Of a stretch of 64,000 nucleotides of DNA, positions 8,200 through 15,722 are shown piece by piece. Under the pieces are notes generated by a model. That model saw only the letters and a list, made by a program, of their open reading frames with translations, made no database searches and was not told the DNA's origin. The translations under genes were made by a program, and so were the position numbers. This stretch comes from Lewinella sp041392765 (GTDB taxonomy: Bacteria; Bacteroidota; Bacteroidia; Chitinophagales; Saprospiraceae): assembly GCA_041392765.1 (NCBI GenBank), contig JAWKLL010000016.1, forward strand, positions 1 through 64,000, written 5' to 3'. Position 1 is the stretch's first letter. Each line of letters opens with the position of its first letter.

Positions 8200-9132
8200 T
8201 CAGTTAGAAAATGATAATTCACTTGGTGAGTTTTTTTCGCCTTTTCTTTTGCGTTTACTTTTCACCTCCTTCCGTACATATACCTGAATAGCCGCAGACA
8301 TATTTCGGTAGTTTTCCCAAGAATTTTGGCTACCATATCTATAATAGTGCGTAGAACCTACCACGGGTAAAGCGATCGGCATTTGTAGGTATTTTCCTTC
8401 AACAGAATGATATATCCATTCTACACTTATAGCAAAATCTTCCGGCATAGTTATTCCCAAAGGGATAAAGTTCACCGTCACCCACCCTGTCTGTGATTGA
8501 GTAAGTTCGGCTATAATTTCAGAGGTGTGTAGGGTGTTCCCCGGCAGCTTATCGGGTGTCAATTGGTGGATATTGACCCTGAACCGAACAGTATCGAAGT
8601 TGTTGGCTCGGATAAAGAAACTTACGCTATCAACCCATACGGTTTCATCTTTTTTAACATCCACCTTTTTAGCGATGGCAGCACCCAAATTTTGATTAGG
8701 TTGGTCACCAATTGCAAAACTAACATTCATACGAGTATCTGTTTTTTCATACCCCAATACATCTGGGTAGAGTTTGGATGCCCGTATTTGCACCGTATTA
8801 AGCTCCGTAATACGGGCGTTCATGATAATCGCTAAAGGGTCAGCGCTATCCAATTGTAGGGTATATTCGACATCTTCATACCCTATATGTGAACAGCGAA
8901 TGTTGATAGGAAAAGTATCTCTTGATTGTGGAATGATTAAAGTAAATGCGCCCTGTGGATCGCTTACCGTACCGGTGGATGTACCCTCTATGCCAATGTT
9001 CACATAAGCAAGAGGTGCATTTGAAGCGGCATCCAGTATCTGCCCTGAAATAGTGTGTTGAGCGGTTAAGGTTCCAACCATCAGCCATAAAGACAACAGT
9101 AGAATGCTGTACTTTTTATTTCTGTTTTTCAT
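8200..9132 (-). CDS. secreted carboxypeptidase-regulatory-like domain protein
   Basis: A 310-residue protein with an N-terminal signal peptide (hydrophobic run SILLLSLWLMVGTLTAQ). A CarboxypepD_reg-like beta-sandwich follows (HTISGQILDAASNAPLAYVNI, with GTVSDPQGAFTL), about residues 25-115. A roughly 170-residue beta-rich domain and a very basic tail (KEVKSKRKRKGEKN) complete it. In Bacteroidota such proteins sit in the periplasm or outer membrane. It lies between the M50 protease and the arginase fusion on the same strand, so it is probably co-transcribed with the peptide-modification genes. No enzymatic motif is visible and its role is unknown. Confidence 0.8.
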   Translation of the reverse strand: MKNRNKKYSILLLSLWLMVGTLTAQHTISGQILDAASNAPLAYVNIGIEGTSTGTVSDPQGAFTLIIPQSRDTFPINIRCSHIGYEDVEYTLQLDSADPLAIIMNARITELNTVQIRASKLYPDVLGYEKTDTRMNVSFAIGDQPNQNLGAAIAKKVDVKKDETVWVDSVSFFIRANNFDTVRFRVNIHQLTPDKLPGNTLHTSEIIAELTQSQTGWVTVNFIPLGITMPEDFAISVEWIYHSVEGKYLQMPIALPVVGSTHYYRYGSQNSWENYRNMSAAIQVYVRKEVKSKRKRKGEKNSPSELSFSN

Positions 9133-9172
9133 AGCAAAATTGTTTTAATATTTAAAAATCGACACGCTAACT

Positions 9173-10440
9173 TTAAGTATGAGTGAAGCCTGCTTTGTTG
9201 TGTAATTTCTTTGAGACAACTGCAGCCGCTATCGAACTACACTTTATGGTAAGTACCGTAGTGATAACCGAAAGGGTAACAATAACGGCGATGAATTTAC
9301 TGATTGTAAGAATGGAAGCCGTGCCACTTTGAATGACTGGCCAAATCGATTGTATTGAGTAAAAAGAAGCAATCCCCCCCCTAAAAAGAATGTATAGAAT
9401 GCCCGCCATGAAAAATGCATATAGCAAACTATATATTTTCAGTGCCCAAGTGTTGTATCCTTCTATCTCCTGCCGATGTTCCAATCTATTAGGAAAAACT
9501 ATAGACAACAACCAAGCATTGGCTTTCTTGTGCAAATTGGGTAGATGAAACAAATCTGAAAACAACCAATATCCATCAAATTTGAAGAAAGGATTAATAT
9601 TGATAAAAAAAGTTAAAAAATTCAAATTTATCAAAGCTAATACAACAGCTGTCAATAGAGAATTACCTTGAAGATAAGGAAGTGCTATCAGTAAAAAAGT
9701 ATTAACTATCATTTGAAGATAAATCCCCCCGCATTTACAATAAGCCGTTGAGACGGGGATAATTGCCATGTTTTGCTGACATCTGCATAAAACACAGGAA
9801 ATGCTAAGTATAACCCGAAGCCTATACTATCAGGTGGAGCTTTGTACATATACGCAGGCGTAGCATGCCCCATTTCATGTAATAGGAGTACAGCTATGGC
9901 GGCAGGATAATATATTAGAAGATAACTCCAGTTAACTACGTTCCCTGTAATGATTGACTTTAATCCGTTTTCTTCTACTATTGAAGCGTAAGAAAAATAC
10001 CCTAAGAAGATATTGACAGCTATACCGATTCCGAGTATCCACCAAAAATAAACGGGGTTGAAAAGCCAAGTCAAATGTTGGGTAACTTTATGAATAGTGT
10101 CAGCTCTTAAAATATCTTTTTTGAATAAAAGATATTTTCCTCTGCCATCACTTAAAGTACGAGTACTCTCCCTATCTCCCATGCTTAATTGCAATTCACC
10201 TGTCTCATTCAATACGCCTAACTGTACCAGTTTTCCAGCTTTTAGTTGCTCAATATCCTCTATACTGATTGTAATCTCCCAGTTATCATCAGCATTGAGT
10301 AACTGTGCTATTTCCTCGTTACTCTTTTTATCTTTTACAAGATGGATGATGTGATAAATTAAATCAGAAATGTAAAATTGTCCTTTTTGTGTACGTAACA
10401 GATATTTGTATTTACCTGATTGTATTTCCAGAATTTCCAT
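9173..10440 (-). CDS. PqqD-like/M50 site-2-type metalloprotease (one frameshift)
   Basis: The N-terminal ~80 residues (MEILEIQSGKYKYLL..., with ISDLIYHIIHLVKDKKSNEEIA) resemble PqqD-like peptide-binding modules. Membrane helices follow, then the zinc motif HEMGH (188-192). The frame breaks at a C6 run (9724-9729) and resumes in another frame, with the second M50 motif ININPFFKFDGYW and more helices. Both halves are collinear with one intact M50 protein of about 420 residues, so I annotate one gene. M50 enzymes cut within or near the membrane, and RiPP clusters often carry a related 'peptide zinc metalloprotease'. It directly follows the precursor array, so leader cleavage is the natural role (inference). 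The frameshift may be a sequencing error. Confidence 0.8.
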
Positions 10441-10454
10441 ACGAATGCATTTTA

Positions 10455-10567
10455 AATTATCCGGGGAAGTAAATCTTTATATCTAAACTCCCTAAATGGA
10501 ATTAACTATGTTTATGTCAATATTTATTGATGGGGGACTGAAACAGCTTACTTCCCCCTGGATAATT
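10455..10567. promoter_or_regulatory. long inverted repeat between precursor array and protease gene
   Basis: The arm at 10455-10472 (AATTATCCGGGGAAGTAA) pairs with 10548-10567 except for two extra bases, around a loop of about 75 bases. It lies after the last precursor copy and 15 bases before the protease start. It could be a processing site or partial terminator that keeps peptide mRNA more abundant than enzyme mRNA; this is inference. There is no strong U-run. Confidence 0.5.
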
Positions 10568-10626
10568 AGTTATCGATTAATAGTAGCGAACGTGCAAGTA
10601 ACAATTACACACGCTATACTAAAAGA

Positions 10627-10746
10627 TTACTTTGGATCAACTGTGTTGCCTGAGCAGCGATCTGCATCGGCAGCAATAGTGGTCATTTCAAAGCGATCTT
10701 CCAATTGCTCCACCTGGAGGCTTTTGTTCAACAAATCCTTGTTCAT
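10627..10746 (-). CDS. RiPP precursor peptide, copy 1
   Basis: A 39-residue peptide starting MNKDLLNKSLQVEQ. The block LEDRFEMTTIAADADRC (residues 15-31), invariant in every intact copy, follows, with the tail SGNTVDPK. The N-terminal part is an amphipathic, acidic leader; Arg30 and Cys31 are the only Arg and Cys after the leader. It is too short for routine gene calling. Paralogy with seven neighbours and location beside a PqqD-like/M50 protease and an RRE-like enzyme support a RiPP precursor. The maturation site is unknown. Confidence 0.85.
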   Translation of the reverse strand: MNKDLLNKSLQVEQLEDRFEMTTIAADADRCSGNTVDPK

Positions 10747-10803
10747 TGTAAGAAAATTTAAAGATTGAAAAATGAAATTAAAAAAGGTAACGGTTAATGT
10801 CGA

Positions 10804-10923
10804 TTACTTTGGATCAACTGTGTTGCCTGAGCAGCGATCTGCATCGGCAGCAATAGTGGTCATTTCAAAGCGATCTTCCAATTGCTCCACCTGGAGGCTT
10901 TTGTTCAACAAATCCTTGTTCAT
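10804..10923 (-). CDS. RiPP precursor peptide, copy 2
   Basis: The 39-residue product is identical to copy 1 (tail SGNTVDPK after the invariant ADADRC). The DNA of the unit, including its leader, is also the same as copy 1, so this is the most recent duplication in the array. Confidence 0.85.
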   Translation of the reverse strand: MNKDLLNKSLQVEQLEDRFEMTTIAADADRCSGNTVDPK

Positions 10924-10980
10924 TGTAAGAAAATTTAAAGATTGAAAAATGAAATTAAAAAAGGTAACGGTTAATGTCGA

Positions 10981-11099
10981 TTACTTTGTGCTGACTGTGT
11001 TGTCGGAGCAGCGATCTGCATCGGCAGCGATAGTGGTCATTTCAAAGCGATCTTCCAATTGCTCCACTTGAGGCTTTTGTTTAACAAATCCTTGTTCAT
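10981..11099 (-). pseudogene. RiPP precursor peptide, copy 3 (frameshifted)
   Basis: The unit is 119 instead of 120 bases. One G is missing within CCACTTGAGGC (about 11065-11075), so the frame is lost after MNKDLLNKSL and stops at a TGA. Ignoring the deletion, the C-terminal part would read ADADRC plus tail SDNTVSTK, a tail intermediate between the copy 1 and copy 4 types. It is either a dead copy or a sequencing error. Confidence 0.8.
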
Positions 11100-11156
11100 T
11101 GTAAGAAAATTTAAAGATTGAAAAATGAAATTAAAAAAGATAACGGTTAATGTCGA

Positions 11157-11276
11157 TTACTTTGTGCTGATATCATTACCGGAGCAGCGATCTGCATCGG
11201 CAGCGATAGTAGTCATTTCAAAGCGATCTTCCAATTGCTCCACTTGGAGGCTTTTGTTCAAGATTTCCTTGTTCAT
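11157..11276 (-). CDS. RiPP precursor peptide, copy 4
   Basis: A 39-residue peptide with leader start MNKEILNKSLQVEQ, the invariant LEDRFEMTTIAADADRC, and tail SGNDISTK. It differs from copy 1 in leader residues 4-5 (EI for DL) and in the last five tail residues. Confidence 0.85.
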   Translation of the reverse strand: MNKEILNKSLQVEQLEDRFEMTTIAADADRCSGNDISTK

Positions 11277-11333
11277 TGTAAGAAAATTTAAAAATTGAAA
11301 AATGAAATTAAAAAAGGTAACGGTTAATGTCGA

Positions 11334-11453
11334 TTACTTTGTGCTGATATCATTACCGGAGCAGCGATCTGCATCGGCAGCGATAGTAGTCATTTCAAAG
11401 CGATCTTCCAATTGCTCCACTTGGAGGCTTTTGTTCAAGATTTCCTTGTTCAT
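11334..11453 (-). CDS. RiPP precursor peptide, copy 5
   Basis: The product is identical to copy 4 (tail SGNDISTK after ADADRC). The unit DNA is nearly the same, with the same start and the same leader RNA region. Confidence 0.85.
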   Translation of the reverse strand: MNKEILNKSLQVEQLEDRFEMTTIAADADRCSGNDISTK

Positions 11454-11500
11454 TGTAAGAAAATTTAAAAATTGAAAAATGAAATTAAAAAAGGTAACGG

Positions 11501-11629
11501 TTAATGTCGATTACTTTGTGCTGATATCATTACCGAGCAGCGATCTGCATCGGCAGCGATAGTAGTCATTTCAAAGCGATCTTCCAATTGCTCCACTTGG
11601 AGGCTTTTGTTCAAGATTTCCTTGTTCAT
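11501..11629 (-). CDS. RiPP precursor peptide, copy 6 (tail frameshift variant)
   Basis: Residues 1-32 match copies 4 and 5 through ADADRCS. One G is then missing (TACCGAGCAG instead of TACCGGAGCAG, about 11532-11541), so the tail reads VMISAQSNRH before a stop at 11501, giving 42 residues. The invariant block is untouched and the peptide could still be processed. It may be a real tail variant or a sequencing error. Confidence 0.7.
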   Translation of the reverse strand: MNKEILNKSLQVEQLEDRFEMTTIAADADRCSVMISAQSNRH

Positions 11630-11686
11630 TGTAAGAAAATTTAAAAATTGAAAAATGAAATTAAAAAAGGTAACAGTTAATGTCGA

Positions 11687-11806
11687 TTACTTTGTGCTGA
11701 TATCATTACCAGAGCAGCGATCTGCATCGGCAGCGATAGTAGTCATTTCAAAGCGATCTTCCAATTGCTCCACTTGGAGGCTTTTGTTCAAGATTTCCTT
11801 GTTCAT
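11687..11806 (-). CDS. RiPP precursor peptide, copy 7
   Basis: The 39-residue product is identical to copies 4 and 5, with one synonymous difference (TCT for TCC at Ser32). The DNA upstream of its start differs from the other units (GTGAATAAAAATTAAATAAT...), so this is the upstream edge of the 177-bp array. Confidence 0.85.
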   Translation of the reverse strand: MNKEILNKSLQVEQLEDRFEMTTIAADADRCSGNDISTK

Positions 11807-11986
11807 TGTGAATAAAAATTAAATAATAAAAAATAAAGAATAGATTGATATTAACTTCATTACATAGCATTGCGAAAGCAGCAAGGTTAGAATAAATGAA
11901 ATATTGTTTGGTCGCTAAGTAGCATGAACCTGTGTCATTGGCGTACCTATGAAAGAAATAATATCAGCTCAACAAATCTTAAGGCC

Positions 11987-12103
11987 TTACTTCAGATCAA
12001 TAGTAACAGTACAACGATCTGCGTCGGCAGCGATGGTGGTCATTTCAAAGCGGTCTTCTAATTGTTCAATTTCAAGTGCTTTGCTTAATAATTCCTTGTT
12101 CAT
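11987..12103 (-). CDS. RiPP precursor peptide, copy 8 (diverged)
   Basis: A 38-residue peptide with leader start MNKELLSKALEIEQ, the invariant LEDRFEMTTIAADADRC, and tail TVTIDLK. It is the most diverged copy in leader, tail and codon choice, yet residues 15-31 are unchanged. This points to purifying selection on that block. It lies closest to the carrier-protein gene and is probably the ancestral copy. The 180 bases between it and copy 7 hold no further copy. Confidence 0.85.
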   Translation of the reverse strand: MNKELLSKALEIEQLEDRFEMTTIAADADRCTVTIDLK

Positions 12104-12161
12104 AATACAGTTAATTTAAAGATTAATAAAATAAGAAGAAATTAAAGTAAAATGCGTAGTC

Positions 12162-12440
12162 CTACACTTCTGCGTTAATTTTTTCGAAGATAAGTTGGCT
12201 CAGCGTGTTCACATTAGTAAACGCTGCTTCGTTAAACTCTTCAGGCATAATATCATACTGTTCCCCAATACGTGTTGCCAGTTCAAGTACGGCAAGGGAA
12301 TCGTGTATGATACCTGGTTCTTCGTCTGTTCCGAAGAAAGGAGCATCGTCAACTATTTGGTCAGGAGTGAGATCCTCCAGTTCCAATACTTCAATGACAA
12401 GTTCCTTAATAAACTGCTTGATTTCGTTGATCTCTTTCAT
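12162..12440 (-). CDS. acyl carrier protein
   Basis: A 92-residue, strongly acidic helical protein. The phosphopantetheine attachment site is GIIHDSLAVLEL with Ser48, where DSL corresponds to the usual DSL motif. It carries growing acyl chains as thioesters between the ketosynthase, reductase and dehydratase. Its stop is 58 bases upstream of precursor copy 8, and its start is two bases after the ketosynthase gene. Carrier, condensing enzyme and peptide genes therefore lie on one transcript. The local Sfp-type transferase (5105-5740) is the likely activator. Confidence 0.92.
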   Translation of the reverse strand: MKEINEIKQFIKELVIEVLELEDLTPDQIVDDAPFFGTDEEPGIIHDSLAVLELATRIGEQYDIMPEEFNEAAFTNVNTLSQLIFEKINAEV

Positions 12441-12442
12441 TT

Positions 12443-13645
12443 TTAAATTGTTTTGTATTGTTTAAGTAAAATTGAAGCTAAATTGCCTGCGAAAGCAAAA
12501 GAATTTGAAAGTGCTGCTTTAATTTGAAGGGATTGACATTCTTTTACAATATGTACATTATGCCCAGCATCTACGGGTTGATCAATATTGATGGAAGGAG
12601 GAATGAATCCCTTATTAATGGCTAGTGCCGTAATCAATGCCTCAATGCCTCCTGCGGCACCAAGCGTGTGTCCTAGCATAGATTTAGAAGAGCTTACATA
12701 GACCTCATTGCCTTTAAAAAGTTCGTCTATAGCCTTCATCTCCATGGTATCATTTGCTTTAGTTGAAGTACCATGAGCATTGACATAATTAATTTCATTA
12801 AGGCTAACCCCCGCAGATTGAATAGCTTTTTCCATTGCCGCTTTAGCATAAATGCCTTCTGGATGAGGTGCGGTAGCGTGATAGGCTTCATTTAAGATAG
12901 CATACCCGCCTATTTCCGCATAGGCTTCTTTCTTTCCAGCAATCGCTGTTTCTTTTTCAACCACTACGAAAGCAGCAGCATCTCCTAAATTCAGCCCCGT
13001 GCGGTTCGCATCAAAAGGCTTGCACTGCTGAGGCGAAATAGCAAACACTGAATTGAACCCACAATAGGTGAGATATGAAATCACATCAACACCTCCAGCA
13101 ATGACGATGTCAGCACGATCGTCTTTGATAAGATCATAGGCTCGCCCGATCGCATTACCTCCGGATGCACACGCCGTATCCACTACCGAAACGCCCCCTT
13201 TTATCCCTGTCGCCTTTGCAAGTTTTCTAGCGATGTAGGTGTGATTCATCTGTAGTGATTCGTAATCGTATGTTTGATTCAGCACACTCTTCATCCATTT
13301 AGCAAAGGCATGCCCCCCTCCTATACTTGTTCCCATACACAAAGCTACCCGAGTAGGATCTTCATAATTCCCTAATTCGATACCTGCATCTTGGAGGGCT
13401 TGAGTAATAGCGTTCAATGAAATTTCGTAAAGAATAGTCCTGTCTTGTTGGACGAGATGGCTATAAAGATCTGCATCTAGTACGCAGGCACTTCTACTTT
13501 TAAAAATATTATCCGATAGGTCAAATCTCTCTGGTTGGATATTTTTATATCCAGATAACCCTTTTCGAAGAGAAACTTCCAGTTCAGATACACTATTAGC
13601 AATACTACAAACAACGCCCATTCCTGATATTAATGCTCTATTCAT
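12443..13645 (-). CDS. beta-ketoacyl-ACP synthase (FabF/KAS II type)
   Basis: A 400-residue condensing enzyme with a complete active site: Cys159 in VDTACASGG, His291 in NAHGTST, and Lys321 and His326 in KSMLGHT. It performs decarboxylative Claisen condensation of acyl-enzyme with malonyl-ACP. It is paired in the cluster with a second ketosynthase-like protein that lacks both histidines (3182-4426), suggesting a KS/chain-length-factor heterodimer. It is encoded immediately upstream of the ACP gene and 27 bases downstream of the reductase gene. Confidence 0.93.
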   Translation of the reverse strand: MNRALISGMGVVCSIANSVSELEVSLRKGLSGYKNIQPERFDLSDNIFKSRSACVLDADLYSHLVQQDRTILYEISLNAITQALQDAGIELGNYEDPTRVALCMGTSIGGGHAFAKWMKSVLNQTYDYESLQMNHTYIARKLAKATGIKGGVSVVDTACASGGNAIGRAYDLIKDDRADIVIAGGVDVISYLTYCGFNSVFAISPQQCKPFDANRTGLNLGDAAAFVVVEKETAIAGKKEAYAEIGGYAILNEAYHATAPHPEGIYAKAAMEKAIQSAGVSLNEINYVNAHGTSTKANDTMEMKAIDELFKGNEVYVSSSKSMLGHTLGAAGGIEALITALAINKGFIPPSINIDQPVDAGHNVHIVKECQSLQIKAALSNSFAFAGNLASILLKQYKTI

Positions 13646-13672
13646 TGTTTATTCATTTATTTTTTGAAAAAC

Positions 13673-14431
13673 TTATAATCCTAACCCACCATCTAGAATT
13701 AATTCCTGACCTAAGAGATATTCAGGAGCATCAGTAGCCAAATAGCTAACCATATTGGCTACCTCACTGGCGTATGCCATTCTGGCTAAAGGCGTATTGA
13801 GAATTTCTGCGGTGTATTTTTCATTTAAATTGTTAGTCATATCTGTGTCAACTAGACCAGGCGACACACAATTAATCGTGATCCCCATAGGGCTGACTTC
13901 TCGATACAATGATTTAGAAAAGGCCACAATAGCAGCTTTGGATGCAGCATACGCTGATTGTCCAGGGTTCCCTAATCGAGCGGCAATAGAGGTAACATTT
14001 ACGATTCTTCCCTTTTTTTGGCGTATCATTAAAGGCAATACTCTTTTGCATGAATTAGTAACGCACTTCACATTGTGGTCGAGTGTCTCGTACCACCTGC
14101 CGTCGTTGGCAAATAAGAATGGCCTCATTTCGCCCAAAACTCCTGCGTTATTCACTAACACATCAACCCGTCCAGCTTGCTTCTTTATGAGGTTGAATAA
14201 TTCAGTGACACTATTCATATCAACCATGTCACATTGGCAACCAATAGCTTCTCCTGAATATTCTCCTGTGTTCAGCTCTTCCGTTAGTGTCTTGGCACTT
14301 TCTTTATCACTGCGAAAAGTAAAATAAACTTTATAGCCTTTTTGCGTTAATAACTTGGTTATTTGTCGGCCTATCCCACGGCTACCTCCTGTTACTACGG
14401 CCACGGGAAGGGTCTGTATTTTAGTTGTCAT
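13673..14431 (-). CDS. 3-oxoacyl-ACP reductase (FabG-like SDR)
   Basis: A 252-residue short-chain dehydrogenase/reductase. The cofactor motif TGGSRGIG is at residues 14-21, NNAGVLG at 94-100, catalytic Ser148 follows, and YAASK gives Tyr161/Lys165. The C-terminus LGQELILDGGLGL is typical of FabG. It reduces 3-oxoacyl-ACP to 3-hydroxyacyl-ACP with NADPH. It is the first gene of the acyl-synthesis/precursor transcript (KR-KS-ACP-peptides). The 61 bases upstream, before the TPR-like gene, are AT-rich. Confidence 0.92.
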   Translation of the reverse strand: MTTKIQTLPVAVVTGGSRGIGRQITKLLTQKGYKVYFTFRSDKESAKTLTEELNTGEYSGEAIGCQCDMVDMNSVTELFNLIKKQAGRVDVLVNNAGVLGEMRPFLFANDGRWYETLDHNVKCVTNSCKRVLPLMIRQKKGRIVNVTSIAARLGNPGQSAYAASKAAIVAFSKSLYREVSPMGITINCVSPGLVDTDMTNNLNEKYTAEILNTPLARMAYASEVANMVSYLATDAPEYLLGQELILDGGLGL

Positions 14432-14492
14432 GGTTGAACTATTTAGCTTTAAAAATGTCTTGCCGCAATCAATTGGCAGATAGGTGATGATA

Positions 14493-15710
14493 TTATAGAT
14501 TTACACTTTCCTTGCACCCCCAACGGATATTGGGGTTATTGGATGCCAATGCTGATAGTTCCTTACATTTTTCAAAATAAGGCTGGGCAGATGTGGCACC
14601 ACCTCCCATCTCTTTAGGTAAGTTTTTTTGATTTTGTCCTTTTAGAAATTGAATTCGCGGATTGTTAGGATTGATGTTGAAAGCTTGGTTCAACATCGTT
14701 TCCGATGCCATATAGTATTTCAGTCCTCGCTTCTGAAAACTTACCCGTATGCGGGTAACCTGTAACAAAGCATTCAAACATAAAACCTCGTCTTTGGGAG
14801 TGTCTTCCGGCAATTCAGCCAATAATGCTTCCGCTTGGTCGCAGTAAGGATCTACTTGCGCGATATTTTCACAGTTCAGTGCTGTTTGAATAATAGAAAA
14901 AACATGATGGTACTTCCATATATAGTCTGAGGGAAATGCTTTGCTTTTTTCCTCAAATAACCCAATAGCTTTTTCGTGGCTTATTCCTCCATTAGGGGCG
15001 TAGTATTGATCTAAAAGGTCATACGAATTATCTCCTGTAGCGGGGGCAACTTCTTTAGGATTAGCTCCTAACCTAGTTAAGTGTGCATTGGCGATGCTTA
15101 ACCCCCATGTGGGTGCAAGAACTTGATGTTCATCTACGCCTTTAAGCAATGATTTACTTTTTAGAAAGGCATTAATGGCATCCTGTTCTGAATACCCCAT
15201 AAATCCCTTGGGTGCATTAATAATCAGTTCCCCCAATAGCAACCATCCCCTGGGATTATCAGGATATTTTTCGGTAATTGGTGGTATAACATTATAGAGT
15301 TGAAGTCCGATTTGCATGAAATTCTCTCCGGGTAACCCACTTCTGAGTTGCAACCACCTACCCTTCAAAACGGCTACTTCGTCAGGTTCGCCATTGCTTT
15401 CTTCTAAAGCTTCCAACTGGACTCCTATCTCGTTGGCCAATTTGGCTTTGATTGTTTCATCTTCTTCTTCAAAAGCCCACGCCAGTGTGCAAAAAGTCTC
15501 GTAGTAACAAGGCAGCCATTCCTCCGTTTCTACCAAAGCAATGCGATTGAACTGATTGCGCAACGCTATGAAAGCATCTTTCTTTTCTGCTTTTATTAGT
15601 TGTGCTTTGAGTGTTTTCATCGTTTGGTGATACTGACGTGTCTGAGCATGCAAACCGACAAACAGGCCTGCAAGGAATAGCATAGTGATGATTAATTTCA
15701 CAGATTTCAT
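14493..15710 (-). CDS. secreted TPR-like protein
   Basis: A 405-residue protein with a clear signal peptide (VKLIITMLFLAGLFVGLHAQ). The remainder is helical with TPR-like repeats: NPRGWLLLGELIINAPKG, a repeat containing AINAFLKSKSLLKG, and NPNNPRIQFLKGQN near the end. It follows the TonB receptor gene by 12 bases on the same strand and is likely exported to the periplasm with it. Related proteins of this length are common next to Bacteroidota TonB receptors. A scaffolding role is a guess, and no enzymatic motif is visible. Confidence 0.8.
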   Translation of the reverse strand: MKSVKLIITMLFLAGLFVGLHAQTRQYHQTMKTLKAQLIKAEKKDAFIALRNQFNRIALVETEEWLPCYYETFCTLAWAFEEEDETIKAKLANEIGVQLEALEESNGEPDEVAVLKGRWLQLRSGLPGENFMQIGLQLYNVIPPITEKYPDNPRGWLLLGELIINAPKGFMGYSEQDAINAFLKSKSLLKGVDEHQVLAPTWGLSIANAHLTRLGANPKEVAPATGDNSYDLLDQYYAPNGGISHEKAIGLFEEKSKAFPSDYIWKYHHVFSIIQTALNCENIAQVDPYCDQAEALLAELPEDTPKDEVLCLNALLQVTRIRVSFQKRGLKYYMASETMLNQAFNINPNNPRIQFLKGQNQKNLPKEMGGGATSAQPYFEKCKELSALASNNPNIRWGCKESVNL

Positions 15711-15722
15711 GTTGCAATAGTT

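Larger units (their letters stand above)
10625..11820. repeat. 177-bp direct repeat array, seven units, each holding one precursor gene
   Basis: Seven head-to-tail units have start codons at 10746, 10923, 11099, 11276, 11453, 11629 and 11806, giving a period of 177 bases (176 where one base is missing). Each unit includes the peptide gene plus a nearly identical 57-base AT-rich leader, so each copy has its own ribosome-binding region. Neighbouring units are almost identical, which indicates recent tandem amplification. An eighth, diverged copy (11987-12103) lies upstream outside the strict period. Confidence 0.95.

Noticed and set aside
10625..11820. Possible CRISPR array or satellite repeat
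   Set aside because: The units are 177 bp of nearly uniform sequence containing a start codon, a conserved peptide frame and a leader. There are no short repeats with unique spacers and no cas genes.
3182..14431. Plain flexirubin/aryl-polyene pigment cluster
   Set aside because: KS, KS-like, KR, DH, ACP and an LpxL-like acyltransferase fit. There is no ammonia-lyase or aromatic-starter gene, while the peptide array, M50 protease and arginase fusion are unexplained by that reading.
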